NCBI GenBank assembly: GCA_003140705.1 | Contig: PLKU01000313.1 | Span: forward strand, 22,016 to 33,650 | Reading direction: 5' to 3' | DNA from: Acidobacteriaceae bacterium | GTDB lineage: Bacteria > Acidobacteriota > Terriglobia > Terriglobales > Acidobacteriaceae | Length of the DNA stretch: 11,635 nucleotides | In this document: positions 7,642-11,635 of the stretch, piece by piece | Layout of the letters: each line of letters starts with the position of its first letter | Position numbering within the stretch: position 1 is the stretch's first letter | Made by a program: the position numbers and the translations under genes | Notes under the pieces: model-generated | Told to the model about the DNA's origin: nothing | What the model saw: only the letters and a program-made list of their open reading frames with translations | Databases searched by the model: none

Positions 7642-7731
7642 CCTGTCGCTCTTATTAAGTGGTGAGTAGTCGGCCGTCAGCGGTCAAACTAACAGCGGTT
7701 GGTAATCCGGGTCCTGGCTGCTTCCTGGCCT
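7642..7731. repeat. Spacer between the two lepB genes with shared 18-nt element
   Basis: This spacer holds CGGCCGTCAGCGGTCAAA at 7671-7688, matching 6720-6737 in the next spacer at 15 of 18 bases. A CTTAT word also occurs on the downstream-gene side of both copies (7651-7655 and 6715-6719). No terminator-like hairpin with a T-run is evident, so readthrough from the first lepB into the second is plausible. Confidence 0.5.
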
Positions 7732-8523
7732 CTAGTGAACCACATGGAAGATTCGCTTCCAGCGCGCAAAACCCGTTAGTTTGGCCGAGAGTTCCCTATC
7801 GTGTCCGAGTCTATCATCTGCGGCCTGTTGGACATCGGTCGTCGAAGGCCGGGTCAGGGAGAAGTAGATGACTAGTGGCCGAGCGACAATATCCGCCCGA
7901 GAAACGAAGCCCCAGAAACGACTGTCCTTACTGTGATTCCGGTTGTCGCCAAGGACAAAATATTGTCCATCCGGGACCACTAGCTCTCCATCACGGGTCA
8001 ATCCCTGCATCTGCTTCCACCAAAGCGGATCGACCGCCGGGTCGGTGTAAACCTTGGCGGGAAAGTCGTCGCGGAAAGGGTTCGGTGGCGCGGGCTCGAA
8101 CGCTGCGTAGGGCTCATCAAGAACCCGGCCGTTCACCAAGACCCGCCCATCCTCGATGCGCAGCCTGTCCCCTGGAATGCCAACCACCCGCTTGACCAGA
8201 AAAGGGGGCTGTGGATGGTGAAAGAAAACAATGTCTCCGCGTGCAACATCGCGATACGGCATCAACCAGCGGCCAAGACTGTCTGAAGGAGCATAGACCT
8301 GCTTGTTCACCAGCAGAAAGTCTCCCACCAGCAGGGTCCGTTCCATGCTTTCCGATGGGATCAAGTAAGGCTGGAGAACGAAAGTCAGGAGAAATAGCGC
8401 CACTACCACCGTCTGCAACAGCGACGCGAAGGCCTCGGGCACTGTCGGCAAATGCAGCCGCAGCCGCGAAAGTCGCGGCTGGGGTGGAGCGGGCATTTGC
8501 CCGATTGATCCCGGTGTGCTCAT
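7732..8523 (-). CDS. lepB: Signal peptidase I (upstream copy, coupled to rnc)
   Basis: This 263-residue signal peptidase I has a Pro-rich cytoplasmic start, one transmembrane helix (about 31-52) and box B IPSESMERTLLVGD with catalytic Ser S59. Lys K111 sits in FLVKRVVGIPGD, and box E GDNRNHSKDSRFWG is complete. The box B residue before the catalytic Ser is Glu, where Gly is more usual. It is clearly diverged from the other copy, so the pair may divide substrates. Its ATG overlaps the rnc stop as ATGA, with a strong AAGGAGGAG inside the rnc 3' end, so the two are translationally coupled. The insert between Lys and box E is long (with WWKQMQGLTRDGE), which may shape substrate choice. Confidence 0.95.
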   Translation of the reverse strand: MSTPGSIGQMPAPPQPRLSRLRLHLPTVPEAFASLLQTVVVALFLLTFVLQPYLIPSESMERTLLVGDFLLVNKQVYAPSDSLGRWLMPYRDVARGDIVFFHHPQPPFLVKRVVGIPGDRLRIEDGRVLVNGRVLDEPYAAFEPAPPNPFRDDFPAKVYTDPAVDPLWWKQMQGLTRDGELVVPDGQYFVLGDNRNHSKDSRFWGFVSRADIVARPLVIYFSLTRPSTTDVQQAADDRLGHDRELSAKLTGFARWKRIFHVVH

Positions 8524-9362
8524 GGCTCGGCTTGCTCCTCCTTCTCCGCGCCAGAGGTCCGGGTATCGGCTTTGCTCTGGGCCGCTCTGAACCGCTCCAA
8601 CGCCTTTCGTGCTGCATCCTGCTCGGCCTGCTTCTTCGTGCTACCCGTGCCTCTGGCCAGAGGCTTTCCCGGCTCTCCTTCGCCCACTTTGAGACGAACC
8701 TCAACCTGAAAGCGCTTGCGGTGGTCCGGACCGCTTTCACTCTTGAGCCGGTAGACCGGCGCTCCTGCCCTGGCTGCCTGCAAGTGTTCCTGCAGTGCAG
8801 ACTTGTAGTTTCCCAGCGCGGCCCCGGAACGCAACTCCTCGGCTAAATGCTCGGCCGCCTCGCCCATCACCCATCGATGCGCAAACTCCCTCACCGGTTT
8901 CAGACCGCCGTCAAGGAAGAGAGCCGCCATCACTGCCTCCATGCTATTCGAAAGCACAGTGCTCTTGCTCCTTAGGCCGCCGCGATCTTCTCCGCGACTC
9001 AACCTCAGATGGCTGCCCAATCCAATCGCTACAGCCACTTCCGCCATGTGCTGCCGGCTCACGAGTTGAGAGCGAACTCGGGTCAGCTCACCTTCCTGCC
9101 ACTCTGGATGGGCAATAAACAGAGCCTCTGCTACCACCAGTCCCAACACCGCATCGCCCAGGAACTCCAGGCGCTCATTATCTCCCGCGCCCGTCGATTG
9201 TTCGTTCCCGCTCTCAACCGGCTGGTCGGGCACTGCCCGTTCAGAAGCAGCCCGCTCGTTCGCACGGGAACTATGCGTTAGTGCTCGGACCAGCAACTCC
9301 GGCCTGGCAAATCCATGCCCGAGAGCCGTTTCGAGTTCGGTTAGAACTGCATCCACCTTCAC
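8520..9362 (-). CDS. rnc: Ribonuclease III
   Basis: This 280-residue endonuclease cleaves double-stranded RNA in rRNA and mRNA processing. The RNase III signature NERLEFLGDAVL is intact, holding the residues matching E. coli E38, E41 and D45. The second half of the active site reads LSNSMEA: the Glu matching E117 is present, but N139 (codon 8946-8948, AAT) stands where E. coli has D114. A C-terminal double-stranded-RNA-binding domain follows (from about NYKSALQEHLQ to KKQAEQDAARKALERF). There is an insert of roughly 24 polar residues between THSSRANE and NERLEF, and a charged tail. The start is GTG (9360-9362); another GTG lies two codons later, an in-frame stop lies 15 codons upstream, and no convincing Shine-Dalgarno settles the choice. 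Rnc is often next to lepB in bacteria. Confidence 0.95.
   Translation of the reverse strand: MKVDAVLTELETALGHGFARPELLVRALTHSSRANERAASERAVPDQPVESGNEQSTGAGDNERLEFLGDAVLGLVVAEALFIAHPEWQEGELTRVRSQLVSRQHMAEVAVAIGLGSHLRLSRGEDRGGLRSKSTVLSNSMEAVMAALFLDGGLKPVREFAHRWVMGEAAEHLAEELRSGAALGNYKSALQEHLQAARAGAPVYRLKSESGPDHRKRFQVEVRLKVGEGEPGKPLARGTGSTKKQAEQDAARKALERFRAAQSKADTRTSGAEKEEQAEP
8535..8543 (-). promoter_or_regulatory. Strong RBS of lepB inside the rnc 3' end
   Basis: On the minus strand, AAGGAGGAG lies 11 nt before the lepB ATG and encodes the Lys-Glu-Glu near the RNase III C-terminus. Together with the ATGA overlap it supports coupled translation of rnc and lepB. Confidence 0.6.
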
Positions 9363-9478
9363 CTCGATCGGTTCAAATCCTTTTGAAATTGCAGTGGGAG
9401 AGTTTCATCGGCTAAAGTTCACGCCCCTCCAAGGGTTCTGATGGAACGTGCTCGCGGCCGAGAACACTTACTCATCTT
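9363..9478. other. Spacer between the TPR gene and rnc
   Basis: Non-coding. It has only short hairpins (GTTC/GAAC with a 5-nt loop at about 9434-9446) and no T-run. No confident promoter was found, so rnc may be read from the TPR gene promoter or from an atypical one. Confidence 0.4.
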
Positions 9479-11275
9479 TCACTGCGGCTTCTGGGTACCA
9501 TTGTCGCCCGTCGTTCCGGTTCCTGGTTTGCCAGCTGGCGCAGCGGGGGAATCGTCATCGACATCCTCATCGCAGCTGTGACCCCGCACCGCATACGCGG
9601 TCTTGACGCCGCGGTCCGCGGCCAAGCGCGTATCCTGCTGACCATCGCGCGCGGCAAGCGCTTCCTTATACTCTGAAATGGCTTCATCGCGCTTGCAGTC
9701 CAGATCCAGCATGCGACCCAGATAAATGTGCGACCATGCCAGCAGGCGAGGTTCCTTCGTGGTAGCCAGCGTCCGTTGGAATCCGTCGATCGCTTCCTCG
9801 GGATGCCCTGTCAGGATGGCCGCCCGGGCCAGGATGAAGTTGGCGCGCGCGCTGTCAGCAGCGGATTCAAGCGTATCGTCATGCACCGTGAGGACCTGGC
9901 GGGCCATGGAACTTGCCGTTGCCACATCTCCGCTCGCCAGCCGCGCCTCAGCCAAATCCAATCCAGTCAACTTGTGCGGCTTGCTCTGTTGCAGCACGTC
10001 TCCATCCGCATCCTTGTCGAATTCGATTTGGCGGGCGCGACGCACCTGCTGGTCCACATCCATCGAGTAAACCATTTCGCCGATCGAATCGCGCAGGCTG
10101 GCGGGGTCCTTTTCAAACTGAATTAACTGTTCATAAAAGTACTGCGTTAGCACAAATCCCTGGGTCATATCATGGTGCACGGCTGCCAATCGAACCACGT
10201 CGACCTTCTGCTGGTAGATCTGCCGCTCATGTTCGTAACGCGGCAACTCCGAGCGGTCCACACCCGCCGGGATCGTGAATGCCGGAACGCCCGTATCCAT
10301 GGTCCGCGCCTCGATGGCCTTGATCAGGCACTCGATCGTCAAGGGAATCGTGTCAGAGCGGTATCGGAATTCAAGCGGCGCATCCCGAATCACTTTCAGA
10401 ATCGGCTGCGTCCGATCAACGGCCGTTGCACGCGAAAACAGCAGCGGCTCGATCACGTAATGCAAATATGTGTGGCGTACATCGCCCATGCGAATCTGAC
10501 CATTCACCGGTGAAAGTACCACCACGTAGTCGGTGCCATAGACACGTGCATTCACGATGTGCGGCGAGAGCATTGGCTCAATAACCACAACAAAGCGCCT
10601 TCCTTCGTAGGTGGAGGCGGGCAGCTTCAGGTAAAGATTTGTGCCCACAATCATCTTCGAAAGCGGATCGTGCAGCTGATCAGCCTCCCGGTCGTAAATA
10701 GGGTGCACCGCGAGCCAGATTCCATGCAGATCCACGGCTGCCACGAAATCCTTGAGAAAGGGAACAATCTCCACTACTTGCGTCGAGTCTGGCGGCATTT
10801 CTGTCAGTTCTGCCGAGGTCTCCAGCTCAGGCGGAGGTGTCAAATATAACGCGAGGGAGATGTACTGCGAGATGTCCCGCTCCGTGCCCGTCATTCGGTG
10901 CTGGGCAATGTAAAGGCAGACTTTGTCCCTTTTTGCGCGAGCGTCCTCGCTCTTCGCAAGTGCAAGGTTGATCTCATCGCGAACTCGCTTGCGCACCGGC
11001 GCGCTTTCATCAAGACCTTCGTCGTAACCGCATGCGTTCAGCGCCGCTGCCATCAGGAACACCTGTTCGGAGCTCACCAGCGAGATTGTCGGACCCGCAG
11101 GATCCACAATCGAAGGAGCCTTCTCTTGCTGGAATCCCGCAGAAGATGAAGCCTGATTCTTGCCTGAACCGCTCTCTTGTGGTTGTGCGTGAACGGGGAA
11201 TAAAGGGGACATTACCAAGAGGCAAATAGCCGAACGAGAAAGAAAGGCGAGTGATCGAAGACTGCGAATCGTCAT
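9479..11275 (-). CDS. Exported TPR-containing protein of unknown function
   Basis: This 598-residue protein starts with a signal peptide (1-30, cleavage likely after VHA). Residues about 50-420 form a mixed domain I cannot assign; it includes YVVVLSP (250-256), RHTYLHYVIEP (267-277) and TIECLIKAIEAR (313-324). Residues about 435-545 are helical repeats resembling two to three TPRs (ANFILARAAILTGHPEEAI, AWSHIYLGRMLDLDCKRDEAI), which usually mediate protein contacts. The tail is acidic, then Gly/Thr/Pro-rich. The HTYLH motif followed about 43 residues later by E315 has the spacing of a zinc peptidase (HExxH...E) but with Thr in place of the catalytic Glu. The ATG has AGGG six bases upstream and a good promoter. 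It is likely periplasmic; the role is unknown. A 116-bp spacer without an obvious terminator separates it from rnc. Confidence 0.8.
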   Translation of the reverse strand: MTIRSLRSLAFLSRSAICLLVMSPLFPVHAQPQESGSGKNQASSSAGFQQEKAPSIVDPAGPTISLVSSEQVFLMAAALNACGYDEGLDESAPVRKRVRDEINLALAKSEDARAKRDKVCLYIAQHRMTGTERDISQYISLALYLTPPPELETSAELTEMPPDSTQVVEIVPFLKDFVAAVDLHGIWLAVHPIYDREADQLHDPLSKMIVGTNLYLKLPASTYEGRRFVVVIEPMLSPHIVNARVYGTDYVVVLSPVNGQIRMGDVRHTYLHYVIEPLLFSRATAVDRTQPILKVIRDAPLEFRYRSDTIPLTIECLIKAIEARTMDTGVPAFTIPAGVDRSELPRYEHERQIYQQKVDVVRLAAVHHDMTQGFVLTQYFYEQLIQFEKDPASLRDSIGEMVYSMDVDQQVRRARQIEFDKDADGDVLQQSKPHKLTGLDLAEARLASGDVATASSMARQVLTVHDDTLESAADSARANFILARAAILTGHPEEAIDGFQRTLATTKEPRLLAWSHIYLGRMLDLDCKRDEAISEYKEALAARDGQQDTRLAADRGVKTAYAVRGHSCDEDVDDDSPAAPAGKPGTGTTGDNGTQKPQ

Positions 11276-11292
11276 TGGGATCCCTGCATGTA

Positions 11293-11321
11293 AGTCTAGT
11301 TAGACGTACTGGCAGGGTCAA
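11293..11321 (-). promoter_or_regulatory. Sigma70-like promoter of the TPR gene
   Basis: On the minus strand, TTGACC (11316-11321) and TAGACT (11293-11298) are separated by exactly 17 bp, matching the -35/-10 consensus at five of six and four of six bases. Transcription would start near 11286, giving a leader of about 11 nt that contains the AGGG ribosome site. Confidence 0.55.
11294..11305. promoter_or_regulatory. Dyad overlapping the -10 box (GTCTA-N2-TAGAC)
   Basis: A 12-bp dyad with perfect 5-bp arms covers most of the -10 element and its upstream edge. This is where a repressor operator would be placed. The dyad is short and could be chance. Confidence 0.3.
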
Positions 11322-11417
11322 ACGGGAGGCAGGGACCCGCCCATGTTGCAATTCAACCTCGAGTGGGTGCTGACAGAACAGATGCCTCGCGGCGGTCATT
11401 GGCACAAATGGAAACCC

Positions 11418-11445
11418 CCCCCGCCCGGCCTAAGCCGGACGGGGG
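11418..11445 (-). terminator. GC-rich hairpin terminator of the right-edge gene
   Basis: A 12-bp stem (11418-11429 with 11434-11445, one G-U pair on the minus strand) closes a 4-nt loop and starts 22 nt after the stop codon at 11468. On the minus strand it is followed by a G-run and only TTT, so the U-tract is short. The location and stem strength still support transcription termination, leaving the TPR gene to its own promoter. Confidence 0.65.
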
Positions 11446-11467
11446 CTCTTCTGATGCCGTTTATGGG

Positions 11468-11635
11468 CTACCCGCGCACTGAAACGCCAGAGAATGACAG
11501 TACTTCCACACCCCGCACCGGCTGGCCAAAGAATCGAGCCGGTTCAAATCGACTGGTCAGAAGCATGTTTTCAATCTGCGAGCGAGTCGCTTCATCATTG
11601 GGACCGGAAACGATGCGGTAGTCGTACATCTGACC
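11468..11635 (-). CDS. C-terminal fragment of unidentified protein with TonB-C-like tail
   Basis: Only the last 55 residues are in the window, read from the right edge to the TAG at 11468-11470. The segment includes MLLTSRFEPARFFGQPVRG followed by VEVLSFSGVSVRG. The RFEPA...GQPV pattern resembles the end of TonB C-terminal-like domains (a strand reading RFxPAxxxGxPV), which contact outer-membrane proteins. The frame is uninterrupted, and the terminator just downstream supports a real gene end. The full protein cannot be named from this fragment. Confidence 0.7.
   Translation of the reverse strand, partial: GQMYDYRIVSGPNDEATRSQIENMLLTSRFEPARFFGQPVRGVEVLSFSGVSVRG

Noticed and set aside
8117..8846. 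Long overlapping frames on both strands (8211-8846 + and 8117-8740 -) across rnc and lepB
   Set aside because: Both run through strongly conserved RNase III and signal peptidase coding sequence in other frames and give Arg/Ser/Ala-rich low-complexity proteins.
3976..9362. A novel defence or mobile system in the rnc-lepB-lepB-asmA-HAD block
   Set aside because: Every gene fits a housekeeping or envelope family; no nuclease/helicase/toxin pairs, integrase, transposase or boundary repeats were seen.

Overview
The window looks like chromosomal DNA from a GC-rich Gram-negative bacterium, most likely an acidobacterium (Terriglobia-like). That placement is an inference from protein style: an M56 peptidase with a glycine-heptad tail, a long AsmA-family protein, two tandem SPase I paralogues next to rnc, and a TPR-tailed exported protein. 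No rRNA, tRNA, CRISPR array, insertion sequence or phage gene was seen.

Layout. On the + strand, bases 3-2006 carry the 3' part of a BlaR1/MecR1-type M56 membrane metallopeptidase that starts left of the window. A 273-bp spacer with two hairpins follows, then an exported alpha-carbonic-anhydrase homologue (2280-3026) and a doubtful small exported ORF (3048-3287). Everything to the right is on the - strand. In transcription order these are: the 3' end of an unidentified gene with a TonB-C-like tail (11635-11468), its terminator, an exported TPR-containing protein with a good sigma70-like promoter (11275-9479), rnc (9362-8520), one lepB (8523-7732, overlapping rnc by ATGA), a second lepB (7641-6808), a long AsmA-family protein (6711-3976) and a HAD phosphatase (3951-3262). 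The two halves converge at about 3262-3287.

Function. The - strand block from rnc to the HAD gene is probably one or more linked transcription units combining RNA processing (RNase III), removal of signal peptides from exported proteins (two SPase I enzymes) and envelope assembly (AsmA family). The + strand genes are an envelope sensor/protease and a periplasmic carbonic-anhydrase-like protein.

Points worth attention. The carbonic anhydrase homologue has lost two of the three zinc-ligand histidines, each by a change consistent with a single base, while the rest of the active site looks intact. RNase III has Asn where a catalytic Asp is expected. The TPR protein carries an HxxxH motif that resembles a degenerate zinc-peptidase site. 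The spacers after both lepB genes share an 18-nt element with 15 identical positions. I do not see a defence island or other multi-gene novel system; the interest lies in active-site changes in familiar families and in small non-coding structures.
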